Notes: generated by a model from the sequence alone, not told the origin. DNA of 64,000 bases from Schistosoma haematobium (GCF_000699445.3 NC_067195.1:87740569-87804568); one strand, 5' to 3'; counted from the stretch's first letter, positions 49,993 to 52,649 are shown. Numbers and translations: made by a program.

Positions 49993-51889
49993 CAATAATA
50001 GTAATAATAATAGTATTAATAATGACAATAATAGTAATGATAATTATTTGAATCGACTGATTGTTTTTCGGAGCGAGAAAAGTGGTTGCCATAGACATAG
50101 AGTTCATCGTTTGTGTGTGGGCTGTGATACTACCCGGGTGCCCAAACCGAAGCACGTGGTTATCTTAGGGGGCCACTCCCCGAGCCTTTGACCTAAAGGT
50201 CTGACCCACAAGGCAGTGGAGCATCGTGGGGAGATGTAGTCCCATGGTAGCCGGTGACCAACGATTGGTTCATACGCCATTTGTTCCCTTAGGATACTGG
50301 AGCCCATGTGGAGCATTGGTTTGGAATCCGGTTAAAGCGCCGGACATTCGCTTTTCGTCCTCTCATTTTCGTAAACAACACCCCCGCCACGAGAAGGCAA
50401 TGAGTAGGACTTCCCTGGCAGAGGCTGTATACGCGCGGCCGTGTGAGAGTATTTCGAGAGGGAGAGCGGACTCACCCCACTCTCGGCCGTACCAGGGCGT
50501 TCGGGGGCTATAGTTATAAATGCGAAATTATTTCCCAGTTTGACTAGAAGTTAAGCGTTCGCACGCGAGACTGACAGATCCTGGGTTCGAATCTCTCGGG
50601 GCGGGATCATAGATGCGCACTGCTGAGGAGCCCCATACTAGGAAGAAATGGCCATCCAGTGCTTTCAGGTTTTTCATGGTGGTGGTCTAGCTTCAATTGA
50701 CTCATGATCTCAACTATTGAAATTACTAAAATCTCCACAAAACCCCTTCCAATACTAATAATATATTCATTGAAAGAAAAAAATCAATAATTTACTGAGA
50801 ACAGTAACAAAGTCACTCTACTGAGTAAATGACTATTATTTTAACAAATATTGTATTATTATTGATTGTCATTACAGTGATCTAATTCATGCCGTTTTAA
50901 GATTTCATTGATAATATTGATTACCGAACATACAAATCTTAATTGAATCAATCATTCACCTTTTTTTGTTCTATATGATCATTATTATTAGTAGTAAACA
51001 TATATACAGCAATTAGTGTTCAGATTTAATGAGAAAAGGAAGAACTGATTTTATGAAGAATATTTCTTGACTCTTATCTTTCATCCATATGTAAAGGTTA
51101 TCTAATAGTAAGTCAATCGGCTACAAACATTAAAGTCACATAATGATCATTAATGAAGTCGAACCATTTTTTTAAATGGTTAATTGTATATTATCAATGA
51201 TTAATGATATACTCAGGCGACCTGTTTAAATATCTGGGCTACCTGTTCCTGTTATCTATCTAGATATTTCAACAATTTATCTGTTACCTTGTCAATTAAA
51301 TGCATAACCTATTCAAGTGCATTTGTGAAAAGTTTCTGACCTTTCTTCGCTGTACAAGTGGAAAAAAAAACTTACAATCGGAGACATCATGATGGTTAGA
51401 AATATGCATTGAAAAGAATGAATATTATTCAGATGTCAATTTCTGAAGTGCTAATATCTAAATGGTGATCACTCAATATTTATCGTCAATATCGATTAAG
51501 AAATAAGAAACGAAAACTTGCTGAAATACTTTGTATTGAGAATTCTATATTGTATCAAAAATATAATATTGAATGGCCTAGAGGTTGAGCGTTTGCGAAC
51601 AAGATTGAAGACCCTGGAAGATGCGCACTATTGAGGAGTCCCACAATAGGACGAAAAGGTCGTCAAGTGCTTCAAGGTTTTCAATGGTGGTCTAACATCA
51701 ATCGATTCATGGTCTCAATCAAAATATTGAATAATAAATATACTTCTAGTCTATTGAAGGCAACAAATTCTTTAAGAGCAAAACCAATAAAGACCAGTTT
51801 AAAATTAACGTTAAAAAATTAACGTACCATGTTTTTTCATAACCCGATTCCCATCGAAATTCACGTTTACCACCACTATCGTGTAACAT
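14619..51889 (-). CDS. GTF2H2: TFIIH subunit p44 (GTF2H2/SSL1), 11 coding exons
   Basis: The p44 subunit of the TFIIH core, which stimulates the XPD helicase in nucleotide excision repair and RNA polymerase II initiation. Joined minus-strand exons: 51889-51828, 42353-42218, 40713-40627, 38280-38175, 36272-36167, 30542-30370, 27666-27590, 24137-24107, 19380-19323, 17911-17578, 14720-14619. They total 1272 nt, in phase throughout, for 423 residues; from memory human p44 has 395. Every intron is GT-AG. Residues 1-21 carry the SGYEKTW start motif. A von Willebrand A-like fold spans about 67-250, with [14 protein letters not shown] and [11 protein letters not shown]. Zinc-binding cysteines lie at 300/303/314/317, and a C-terminal RING-like set at 378/381/394/397/402/405, H410, 416/419. 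ATG 51889 is the only suitable Met. The locus is 37 kb because of transposon-filled introns. No residue looks pseudogenic. Confidence 0.95.
14878..15018 (-). repeat. tRNA-derived hammerhead SINE (left arm of pair)
   Basis: The minus strand runs from the B-box 'ggttcgaacc', through 'gatgcgcac', the hammerhead region and the 'ggtggtctagcttcaatt' tail. The first box reads CTGAGTA (invariant G8 replaced by T), so the ribozyme is probably dead. It is followed directly by an oppositely oriented SINE tail at 15019-15075. Confidence 0.8.
15019..15075 (+). repeat. SINE 3' tail (right arm of pair)
   Basis: The plus strand carries only the last segment of the SINE ('atgatctcaaccattgaaat..tataatatccacgaaaac'), head-to-head with the copy on its left. 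Confidence 0.7.
15220..15445 (+). repeat. tRNA-derived hammerhead SINE
   Basis: Near full length: the 5' lead ('gtggattagttgaagtt'), the A-box-like 'ctcagtggtcttgaggttaag', then a deletion that removes the B box. The hammerhead region reads CTGAGGT (A9 changed to T), stem II gtccCACATTAggac, GAAAC, GGCC, GTC. The 3' tail is complete. Stem I pairs with one G-T wobble. Confidence 0.82.
15446..16274. other. no gene recognised (GTF2H2 intron 10)
   Basis: Intronic AT-rich sequence with no recurrent repeat that I can identify. Confidence 0.4.
16275..16700 (+). repeat. very degraded RTE family A 3' fragment
   Basis: Weak but colinear similarity to the LINE C-terminal region ('aaagtcaggggtggagg', 'gctggtaggtgtagataac', 'gatatggctcaaaacca') and the 3' UTR. 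Many indels. Confidence 0.5.
17578..17911 (-). CDS. GTF2H2: GTF2H2 coding exon 10
   Basis: Encodes residues 279-390. It includes [35 protein letters not shown] and VCFGC, the zinc finger and hallmark segment of p44. The acceptor is TTAG and the donor GTGAGT. The Ser/Thr/Asp-rich stretch near 345-372 is longer than I recall for vertebrates. Confidence 0.96.
18190..18715 (+). repeat. family C repeat (LINE A3 derivative), near full length
   Basis: A leader segment homologous to the 5' UTR of LINE A3 (50508 down to about 50110), including 'ggtatggccgagagtggg', 'cactgccttctcg', 'gcgaatgtcc' and 'gcacccgggcagtatcac', is joined directly to the A3 3' end ('ttggtgcc..caccaatatctatgtgttt' plus aaataaataaat). 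The ORF region is absent. Confidence 0.82.
18832..18985 (-). repeat. tRNA-derived hammerhead SINE with C3G/G8C core
   Basis: The minus strand has the tRNA-like head ('ctcagtggtctagtggttaag'), the B-box-like 'ctgggtttgaatcc', and the hammerhead region GCACTG-GTGAGCA-GTCCC...GAAAC-GACC-GTC-CAGTGC. The first box has C3 to G and G8 to C together. The GGAC side of stem II has become AAAT. Confidence 0.82.
19323..19380 (-). CDS. GTF2H2: GTF2H2 coding exon 9
   Basis: Encodes [19 protein letters not shown] and two bases of Cys279. The acceptor is TTAG and the donor GTAAGT. It lies just left of the family B LINE at 19487-22266. Confidence 0.88.
19676..21163 (+). pseudogene. family B endonuclease plus RT start, truncated by deletion
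   Basis: The ATG frame of 495 codons begins MTPHDESR. An AP-type endonuclease is visible: [27 protein letters not shown], a TWTSPD..QIDHI stretch and SDHHLL. RT begins with the [14 protein letters not shown] segment (compare IRQIKNGKATGPDN at 55480) and ends at a stop a few codons later, because the DNA jumps past RT motifs 0-2 into the [11 protein letters not shown] segment at 21190. The endonuclease itself looks complete, so a nicking protein without RT could in principle be made. Confidence 0.85.
21175..22261 (+). pseudogene. family B RT remainder, frameshifted
   Basis: Encodes [33 protein letters not shown] and [11 protein letters not shown] (catalytic FADD) up to about 21600. A frameshift follows, then [18 protein letters not shown], an in-frame TAG after LLYGVET where other copies have Trp, and a C-terminal [19 protein letters not shown] region ending at 22261. 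At least one shift and one stop separate the parts. Confidence 0.85.
22408..22456 (-). ncRNA. hammerhead-like motif, P2 left arm
   Basis: The minus strand reads GTG-CTGATGA-TATCGTTCAGAAGGACGAT-GAAAACTCCACGA. The conserved boxes CTGATGA and GAAA are both present. Stem III is weaker than in the right arm (GAAAAC instead of GAAAGC). Confidence 0.55.
22486..22536 (+). ncRNA. hammerhead-like motif, P2 right arm
   Basis: CTGATGA at 22494-22500, stem II tcgtt..aacga, GAAAGCTC at 22520-22527 with the cleavage side 'CACGACC' pairing to the upstream GTG. This is the minimal type-I form with a two-pair stem III, as known for Penelope-like elements. Confidence 0.6.
22985..23335 (-). repeat. RTE family B 5'-end fragment
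   Basis: The minus strand has the family B leader ('gttactgtcagtgccaagcccgggtaaa', 'ggagggtt') and the ORF start: [15 protein letters not shown] and [14 protein letters not shown]. The frame ends soon after. This is a 5' piece, with the rest absent. Confidence 0.82.
23385..23578 (+). repeat. LTR 3' fragment
   Basis: Matches the 3' half of the solo LTR at 35048-35561: 'gttctggactcaactggctgggcgagacagg', 'ctctagactgctcgta', 'aggccacaagttataaca'. The 5' half is missing. Confidence 0.75.
23592..23947 (+). repeat. RTE family B 3' end, 5'-truncated
   Basis: Codes, with breaks, for the C-terminal part: 'gggagagaacaaacc', EEEIRK, the HTLRKSSN region and 'gaggagtaacaggcgtaagtaagta' as the 3' terminus. 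Confidence 0.85.
24107..24137 (-). CDS. GTF2H2: GTF2H2 micro-exon 8 (31 nt)
   Basis: Encodes [10 protein letters not shown] plus the first base of Gly260. It supplies the LIRMGFP motif found in other p44 proteins. The acceptor is AAAG and the donor GTTAGT. It is too short for ORF finding and was placed by homology and phase. Confidence 0.88.
24323..24563 (+). repeat. RTE family B C-terminal fragment
   Basis: Almost the same as 21846-22085 of B1 ('gaaatccatcatccagaaaatacagg' onwards, continuing through [19 protein letters not shown]). It lies against the GTF2H2 micro-exon 8 intron boundary region and joins a family A fragment at 24567. Confidence 0.82.
24567..24935 (+). repeat. RTE family A-like middle fragment
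   Basis: Encodes, with stops, the linker before [37 protein letters not shown]. It parallels 3690-3860 of A1. An in-frame TAG replaces a Trp codon. An inserted LTR fragment (24940-25195) separates it from 25230-25850. Confidence 0.72.
24940..25195 (-). repeat. LTR fragment, minus strand
   Basis: The minus strand matches the LTR core: 'gattggtatacaaac', 'atgtttgaaatataacg', 'gttctggactgaactggctgggctagacaggg', 'gaccaatcaggacactagg'. Terminal parts are missing or diverged. Confidence 0.72.
25230..25851 (+). repeat. RTE family A-like RT fragment
   Basis: Shows broken coding for [30 protein letters not shown] and the SGVR motif, then a jump to the LCRQ-like thumb and the 'tcgatcataggtgtcttcgg' segment. 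It is continued at 26065-26330 after a 213-bp insertion. Confidence 0.72.
25852..26064 (-). mobile_element. mini RTE-B insertion with TSD
   Basis: An insertion of about 213 bp into a family A fragment, flanked by tcatctgaggt (25841-25851 and 26065-26075). The minus strand starts with a family B-like leader ('actccagctgtagctctttt', 'agttactgccagtcc', 'ggagggttgg'), runs about 80 bp, then AT-rich sequence ending in a 'taaataaataagta' tail. The whole ORF is absent. Confidence 0.75.
26065..26330 (+). repeat. RTE family A 3' end
   Basis: Continuation of 25230-25851: 'tggttgggatatatgttgcgtaagccc', a 3' UTR like that of A1 and a terminal 'gtgactgactga'. Confidence 0.68.
26331..27200. other. no gene recognised (GTF2H2 intron 7)
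   Basis: AT-rich intron sequence. I found neither exon nor recurrent repeat in it. Confidence 0.4.
27590..27666 (-). CDS. GTF2H2: GTF2H2 coding exon 7
   Basis: Encodes [16 protein letters not shown] and LVPPPVAA (p44: GTYHVILDE...PPP). The acceptor is CCAG and the donor GTAAGT. It ends on a codon boundary. Confidence 0.93.
27721..27770 (+). repeat. (AAT)n microsatellite
   Basis: About 16 uninterrupted AAT units in GTF2H2 intron 6, just upstream of exon 7. Confidence 0.95.
28540..29350 (+). repeat. old RTE family A leader fragment, split by a TIR element
   Basis: 28540-28598 and 28887-29350 together follow the family A 5' leader ('gagctatattgact', 'aaggtccga..caaagtcgtactgctg', 'caaccagca', 'gtaaggcc..ttgaagtacgg', 'ccgacc..aagca'). 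Only the 5' end of the LINE is present. Confidence 0.65.
28599..28886. mobile_element. MITE-like TIR element, copy 1
   Basis: About 288 bp, bounded by inverted ends agtgagactataattta and taaattatagtctcact. It has no ORF. A second copy lies at 57137-57417. The interior ('gttttggcattatag', 'tgatgtaaactc..aatctaat') is conserved between the copies. It interrupts a family A leader. An 8-bp TSD, as for hAT elements, is not clearly preserved. Confidence 0.75.
29351..29954. other. no gene recognised (GTF2H2 intron 6)
   Basis: AT-rich intronic sequence with short chance frames only. Confidence 0.4.
29955..30190 (-). repeat. Smalpha-type hammerhead SINE
   Basis: Near full-length minus-strand copy: a tRNA-like start (A-box 'agtggataacgcgatggcg', B-box-like 'ggtttcgagtcccgg'), the hammerhead at 30106-30049, then 'cactgttagccactatcc' and the tail 'gaggcaatccgcacaggatg' plus 'cacatata'. 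This layout is that of the schistosome Smalpha family. Confidence 0.85.
30049..30106 (-). ncRNA. Smalpha hammerhead ribozyme with C3 to A change
   Basis: The minus strand reads GTACGTCCAG-ATGACGA-GTCCCAAATAGGAC-GAAACGCGCGTC-CTGTATTCCAC. Stem II, the GAAAC box, the ACGCGCGT stem III and the GTC cleavage site are intact. The first box is ATGACGA instead of CTGACGA, so the C3-G8 core pair is lost. Confidence 0.78.
30194..30240 (+). repeat. Smalpha 3' half, inverted partner
   Basis: The plus strand 'agaaacgcgcgtcctggatt' then 'ccactgctaaccactatcc' is the 3' half of a hammerhead, head-to-head with the full copy at 29955-30190. Confidence 0.8.
30370..30542 (-). CDS. GTF2H2: GTF2H2 coding exon 6
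   Basis: Encodes [19 protein letters not shown] and the [17 protein letters not shown] stretch, the core of the p44 A domain. The acceptor is ACAG and the donor GTAAGT. Confidence 0.95.
30543..31399. other. no gene recognised (GTF2H2 intron 5)
   Basis: AT-rich sequence. A 63-codon frame at 30851-31042 has no recognisable similarity or splice context. Confidence 0.4.
31400..32720 (+). repeat. old RTE family A 3' copy, interrupted
   Basis: 31400-31852 (NFTYLG-like coding, 'ggttaaatacagagtactaggta', 'cggttgatgagatggtgaatcttcac') and 32414-32720 ('agcagatgtaagctatctgg' to the 3' UTR) are parts of one decayed LINE 3' end. A younger family A leader fragment (31853-32398) sits between them. Confidence 0.62.
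31853..32398 (+). repeat. RTE family A leader-only insertion
   Basis: About 545 bp, closely matching 2083-2650 of A1 from its very first base ('ccgaccgttgttgctacctt'), with no ORF or 3' end. Flanks 'catgaaatct' and 'catgtaatca' may be a decayed TSD. A 5'-only fragment is unusual for target-primed retrotransposition. Confidence 0.75.
32743..32778 (+). repeat. (GT)n microsatellite
   Basis: About 17 GT units, followed at 32877-32900 by a CT-rich tract. Intronic. Confidence 0.9.
33290..33990 (+). repeat. RTE family A 3' end fragment
   Basis: From the 'gccaccaagagtaaaagacactcg' region through [20 protein letters not shown] coding, a 3' UTR very like that of A1 and the terminal 'gctgactga' at 33980-33988. 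Confidence 0.83.
34000..34639. other. no gene recognised (GTF2H2 intron 5)
   Basis: AT-rich. I see nothing I can name. Confidence 0.4.
34640..34970 (+). repeat. head-to-head Smalpha-like SINE pair, degraded
   Basis: 34640-34790 (minus) carries the 3' part ('ctggatttcactgctaaccac' on the minus strand). 34795-34970 (plus) has the tRNA-like head ('aagtggataatgactttgg', 'gggttcgaattt'), a corrupted hammerhead ('aacgaatcccaataggaacaaaac') and 'ttccactgctagccac'. Neither keeps a working core. Confidence 0.68.
35048..35561 (+). mobile_element. solo LTR with 5-bp TSD
   Basis: 514 bp beginning tgtcaggtcctg and ending aagttataaca, flanked by ataat at 35043-35047 and 35562-35566. It is colinear with the LTRs at 44039 and 45681 in the middle ('ctgcctcccacattcacagcc', 'tggtatataaac') but has a different 3' third, so it belongs to a sister subfamily. 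It probably arose by LTR-LTR recombination that removed the body of an element. Confidence 0.9.
35570..36160. other. no gene recognised (GTF2H2 intron 5)
   Basis: AT-rich intronic sequence upstream of exon 5. I see no repeat or frame I can support. Confidence 0.4.
36167..36272 (-). CDS. GTF2H2: GTF2H2 coding exon 5
   Basis: Encodes [13 protein letters not shown] and [18 protein letters not shown]. The acceptor is GTAG and the donor GTAAGT. The phase fits exons 4 and 6. Confidence 0.95.
36660..37200. repeat. RTE family A remnants
   Basis: 36660-36865 (plus) resembles the family A leader ('aaaacttcccataaaaatag' and 'acagtcaccctcataccctc'). 37100-37200 (minus) resembles the C-terminal/3' region ('cgattctgaatcatgtca' on the plus strand). 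Both are heavily decayed. Confidence 0.45.
37755..37872 (-). repeat. hammerhead SINE, left arm of inverted pair
   Basis: A 5'-truncated minus-strand copy with an intact ribozyme region and a complete 3' tail at its left end. It faces a plus-strand tail at 37880-37975. Confidence 0.82.
37807..37852 (-). ncRNA. hammerhead ribozyme motif, intact core
   Basis: The minus strand reads GCATTG-CTGAAGA-GTCTCATAGTAGGAC-GAAAC-GGCC-GTC-CAGTGT. All invariant core bases are present. Stem I has six pairs (two wobbles), stem II four pairs, and stem III is the self-complementary ACGGCCGT. Cleavage is predicted after GTC. Confidence 0.75.
37880..37975 (+). repeat. SINE tail, right arm of inverted pair
   Basis: Plus-strand 3' part: 'agtacttccaggttttccat', 'ctttaatcaactcatgaatt', 'aactattaaaattactacaat'. 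Confidence 0.75.
38175..38280 (-). CDS. GTF2H2: GTF2H2 coding exon 4
   Basis: Encodes [19 protein letters not shown] and [10 protein letters not shown], nearly the same as vertebrate p44 in this stretch. The acceptor is CTAG and the donor GTTAGA. It ends one base into Gly131. Confidence 0.95.
38645..38770 (-). repeat. possible RTE family B leader remnant
   Basis: The minus strand has 'ggtcccaagctaagac', 'gaggtgga' and 'ggcaccc', vaguely like the family B leader at 19490-19600. Low similarity. Confidence 0.3.
38920..39085 (+). repeat. tRNA-derived SINE lacking the ribozyme core
   Basis: The head with 'cctgggttcgaatcccgcg' is intact. The ribozyme starts (CACTACTGAAGAGTCT) but jumps straight to 'ccaggttttccatggtgg', losing the GAAAC box and cleavage site. 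The tail is complete. Confidence 0.82.
39090..40330. other. no gene recognised (GTF2H2 intron 3)
   Basis: Part of this (39190-39480) resembles a very old LTR ('gggtaaat..taag', 'ctattgtataa', 'gtaattctt'), but I cannot align it with confidence. There is no exon. Confidence 0.3.
40338..40460 (-). repeat. degraded hammerhead SINE
   Basis: The minus strand shows 'catgctaggatgtaacaatgg' and 'ccagtgctacttgg', the decayed stem II/III region. No functional core remains. Confidence 0.5.
40627..40713 (-). CDS. GTF2H2: GTF2H2 coding exon 3
   Basis: 29 codons, [14 protein letters not shown] then [15 protein letters not shown]: the first strand of the von Willebrand A-like domain and the DLKPNR motif typical of p44. 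Acceptor CTAG, donor GTGAGT. Confidence 0.95.
41433..41940 (-). repeat. RTE family A-like 3' fragment
   Basis: The minus strand encodes [15 protein letters not shown], the 'ggggcggccagacc' region, a 3' UTR and a (CTGA)n tail at 41433-41445. Same subfamily as 9965-10589. It lies in GTF2H2 intron 2. Confidence 0.8.
42218..42353 (-). CDS. GTF2H2: GTF2H2 coding exon 2
   Basis: Completes W21 and encodes S22 to M66, with [15 protein letters not shown] and GFVRLGM. The acceptor is AAAG and the donor GTTAGT. The exon ends on a codon boundary. Confidence 0.92.
42354..43140. other. no gene recognised (GTF2H2 intron 1)
   Basis: AT-rich, with a short (AAT)n run at 42365-42390 next to exon 2. Confidence 0.4.
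43148..43240 (-). repeat. hammerhead SINE fragment
   Basis: The minus strand reads GTGCACTA-TTGAAGA-GTCTCATAATGGGAC-GAAAC-GGTC-GTT-TAGTA. C3 is changed to T and the cleavage triplet is GTT. Truncated on both sides. Confidence 0.72.
43545..43900 (-). repeat. family C repeat (LINE A3 derivative)
   Basis: The minus strand runs from the middle of the A3 leader to its 3' end ('ttggtgcc..ttgtaccaatatttatg' and AAATAAA), without any ORF sequence. It is followed on the right by an AG-rich tract. Confidence 0.82.
43918..43957 (+). repeat. (AG)n microsatellite
   Basis: About 20 AG units with one interruption, between a family C copy and the LTR element. Confidence 0.92.
44039..44599 (+). repeat. 5' LTR
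   Basis: 561 bp. It has a TATA-like TATATAAA (44318-44325) and AATAAA (44340-44345) about 15 bp downstream. The last 53 bp repeat the PBS-containing junction: 'cataacaattggcgacgggg' occurs at 44541 and again at 44593. Confidence 0.9.
44725..45612 (+). CDS. uncharacterised ORF of the LTR element, gag-remnant-like
   Basis: 295 codons from the ATG at 44725 to TAA 45610-45612. The N-terminal 35 residues ([19 protein letters not shown]...) form a Gln/Leu-rich amphipathic segment like the start of some Gypsy gag proteins. The middle is acidic and Asn/Ser-rich without a recognisable domain. The C-terminus, [14 protein letters not shown], resembles the last residues of some Gypsy polyproteins. I infer a gag start fused to a pol end by a large internal deletion. 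There is no CCHC knuckle, protease or RT. Whether a protein is made is unknown. Confidence 0.55.
   Translation: MSISFEQLRLILQHQQKMFALQQELFITVLGRLCIQAENKKSIYHADNGAVMDISEAYPVQDSNPSIPEGKRNIGNVSSSEQENIVLNAHEVVTIPDDQEPDPVDDAQSPESNETLLVLSSCENKRQLEQNCGPRAISRESYGDSYSENNWSNTMNQIVPDVTQNHRKTEFYIESTYPISNDSVPDIDSQNNAYDFDETSYNNEGNMSAESNDGQKSNLILLDVDFLNDSLSANEIHNEFENNELRSKVVHHHLVIFSGFSSQYKKHGLNKVLLVVIWSHKDPTLFRGGGECRGI
45681..46251 (+). repeat. 3' LTR
   Basis: 571 bp. By eye it is identical to the 5' LTR over the first ~300 bp. It carries a 10-bp tandem expansion (gatctggtctgatctg against gatctg) and about a dozen substitutions concentrated in its last ~130 bp. Confidence 0.9.
46432..46525 (-). repeat. hammerhead SINE tail, left arm of an interrupted pair
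   Basis: The minus strand has GAAACGGCT and the 'ccatggtggtcaagcttcaa' tail. Only the 3' half of the ribozyme is present. Removing LINE A3 (46554-50508) would place it head-to-head with the SINE at 50528-50745. Confidence 0.75.
46786..49836 (-). CDS. RTE endonuclease/reverse transcriptase, intact 1016 aa
   Basis: A single polyprotein for target-primed reverse transcription. Endonuclease: FNVLT (N25), SETR (E54), [13 protein letters not shown] (D180, N182), a [10 protein letters not shown] segment and SDHALV. Reverse transcriptase: [57 protein letters not shown] near 632, [16 protein letters not shown] and YADD near 739. A C-terminal [13 protein letters not shown] region follows, as in other RTEs. 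The ATG is at 49836, with a second in-frame Met five codons later; length is normal for the clade. All catalytic residues I can check are present. The Gly in the RAGFD box, where A1 has Ala, is a mild oddity. Confidence 0.95.
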   Translation of the reverse strand: MLPSNMSTEAVFLKPRAPFKLAAFNVLTLMQVGQQIGLAMSLESLNIDVCCLSETRIQDSGEVLQIRSTSVTSKSLFYVRLSGDPVASSSGLAGVGVALSARAEAALVDWIPINSRLCAVISESPIKVRRNRREKRCLFVISAYAPTDCSPDAIKDEFYHQLFVLLQKVRSTDIVVLAGDLNAQVGRLGTEESRLGGRWGLVGRRSDNGDRLLQLCTDHNLFLASTNFRHSHRRCATWRPPSASQAWTQIDHIAISYRWRGCVQDCRSFWSTYLDSDHALVCANLALLFSGQRSDHHQRIDISKLVATSVANEYRTELASRLATTPPKSIDEHWLQLHDAMKMAGTVSCGFAKRPAFKHWVSSGSLQLIEARRSTPGDREFDHKRRMLRTEIGQSLGKDREAWWSKRANELEAAAASGNYRKLFQLIRATGSKKSGVSETICEDDGMPITNIHRRLARWAEFFEGQFNWPAAPATSVRLSCPPWPVTTDPPNEEEVRKELQLLKRYKSPGPDDLPLALFKDGGDFLTKELTTLFTKVWELESVPTSWNESIVVPIFKKGSRRSCNNYRGISLLPIASKLLASVILRRLFKIPERLTREEQAGFRSGRGCIDHIFTLRQMLEHRHTYQRPTIIVFLDIRAGFDSLDRTVLWDCLLKKGVPEKFINILKALYKNTSGRVRAYNHLSPLFHSSSGVRQGCPISPFLFNFAIDDILETALMNVSNGGVDLLPGERLLDLEYADDIVLLCDNAQGMQSALNQLAISVRRYGMCFAPSKCKVLLQDWQDSNPVLTLDGEQIDVVEKFVYLGSCISAGGGVSDEINARIVKARAAYANLGHLWRLRDVSLAVKGRIYNASVRAVLLYDCETWPRRVEDVRRLSVFDHRCLRRIADIQWQHHVSNAEVRHRVFGHRDDNSIGVTILKHRLRWLGHVLRMSSQRIPRRALFADSGTGWKKRRGGQCMTWCRGMEESCKGLACVGPSRLPGWGLRDGATQWLETLSDMAQNRSQWRSCCNLLLLSS
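49927..49990 (+). repeat. (AAT)n microsatellite in LINE A3 leader
   Basis: About 21 AAT units between the conserved leader and the ORF of A3, continuing into imperfect AAT/ACA/GTA repeats to about 50045. Confidence 0.92.
50528..50745 (+). repeat. tRNA-derived hammerhead SINE
   Basis: The head has 'tgggttcgaatctctcgggg' (B box), then an intact-core ribozyme (50617-50662) and the full 3' tail ending 'aatctccacaaaacccc'. The first bases of the head ('agaagttaagcgttcgcacgc') lack part of the A box. Confidence 0.85.
50617..50662 (+). ncRNA. hammerhead ribozyme motif with stem III covariation
   Basis: GCACTG-CTGAGGA-GCCCCATACTAGGAA-GAAAT-GGCC-ATC-CAGTGC. The core boxes are intact and stem I is a perfect six pairs. 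Stem III is ATGGCCAT instead of ACGGCCGT, a compensated C-G to T-A change, leaving an ATC cleavage triplet, still of NUH type. The outer two pairs of stem II are lost. Confidence 0.75.
50746..51560. other. no gene recognised (GTF2H2 intron 1)
   Basis: AT-rich intronic sequence between SINE copies. Confidence 0.4.
51568..51730 (+). repeat. hammerhead SINE, degraded
   Basis: GCACTA-TTGAGGA-GTCCCACAATAGGAC-GAAAAGGTCGTCAAGTGC. C3 is changed to T and the GAAAC box to GAAAA. The head lacks the B box. It lies about 100 bp from GTF2H2 exon 1. Confidence 0.75.
51828..51889 (-). CDS. GTF2H2: GTF2H2 coding exon 1
   Basis: Encodes M1 to T20 plus two bases of the W21 codon. It contains the conserved WESGYEKTW motif that opens p44 proteins. 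The donor is GTACGT. The first ATG is at 51889-51887; the upstream frame has no ATG before a CA-rich stretch. Confidence 0.88.
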
Positions 51890-52285
51890 AGTGGATACGA
51901 ATGAAGATTGAAATAATTCACTGTGTGTGTGTGTCAAATTGTTGTTAATGAATTAGCATAAAACCTAAAATGTAATAAGATTTTTAGAAAAAGTTTGTAC
52001 ACACAAGATTTTCAGAATAATCAAAGCATATTAAGTGATTGAGTTGACTACCATATAATGGACTATATGAAGAAAACTTTCAGTAATCGAATTTTGGGTC
52101 ATATTCTTTTTTATATGATAGTTTAGTGATGCTTCATCGTTATATGAACCAAAACAGTCTAAAAGGATGGATTAGAACTTGAGTTATGATCAGTTGAAAG
52201 TTTTAACCCCTTCACAATGTTATTAATCATCCTTAATGTGATATTAGTAGAATACATCAGTTTACACCAGTCATAATCACTGCCT
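51890..52285. promoter_or_regulatory. putative GTF2H2 upstream region
   Basis: About 400 bp upstream of the GTF2H2 start codon on the minus strand, the only non-repeat sequence before a family C copy. It has a short (GT)n run at 51922-51934. No TATA box or spliced-leader acceptor is clear, so its promoter role is inferred from position only. Confidence 0.25.
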
Positions 52286-52289
52286 TTTC

Positions 52290-52640
52290 GTGGCATTAAT
52301 GTTGTTTACAAAATTGAGAGGACGAAAAGCGAATGTCCGGCGCTTTAACCGGATTCCAAACCAATGCTCCACATGGGCTCCAGTATCCTAAGGGAACAAA
52401 TGGCGTATGAACCAATCGTTGGTCACCGGCTACCATGGGACTGCAACTCCTCACGATGCTCCACTGCCTTGTGGGTCAGACCTTTAGGTCAAAGGCTCGG
52501 GGTGTGCCCCCCTAAGATAACCACGTGCTTCGGTCTGGGCACCCGGGCAGTATCAAAGCCCTCACAAAAATCGAATGATTTATGTGACGCATATCTGTTT
52601 GGTACCTCCTTGTACCAATATCTAAGTGTTAAAATAAAGT
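52290..52640 (+). repeat. family C repeat (LINE A3 derivative)
   Basis: Starts within the leader ('gccttttcgtggc', 'aaaattgagaggacgaaaag', 'gcgaatgtccggcgcttta') and joins directly to the A3 3' end ('tttggtacctccttgtacc' then 'aatatctaagtgtt'). There is no ORF. It is very close to the A3 leader at 50110-50400 in sequence. Confidence 0.85.
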
Positions 52641-52649
52641 TTCAGTCCC

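Larger units (their letters stand above)
46554..50508 (-). mobile_element. full-length RTE-clade LINE A3 with intact ORF and TSD
   Basis: 3955 bp flanked by the perfect 13-bp TSD tatagttataaat (46541-46553, 50509-50521). Read on the minus strand: a leader of about 670 nt starting 'agcccccgaacgccctgg', an (ATT)n tract inside the leader, an uninterrupted ORF (49836-46786) and a 3' UTR of about 230 nt ending in AAATAAATAA. Intact boundaries, intact coding and a perfect TSD make it a recent insertion and a possible active source. It lies in GTF2H2 intron 1 in the same orientation as the gene. Confidence 0.95.

Noticed and set aside
49925..50191. Open frame encoding a long Asn run (plus strand) or Ile run (minus strand)
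   Set aside because: It is translation of the (AAT)n microsatellite inside the LINE A3 leader, not a gene.
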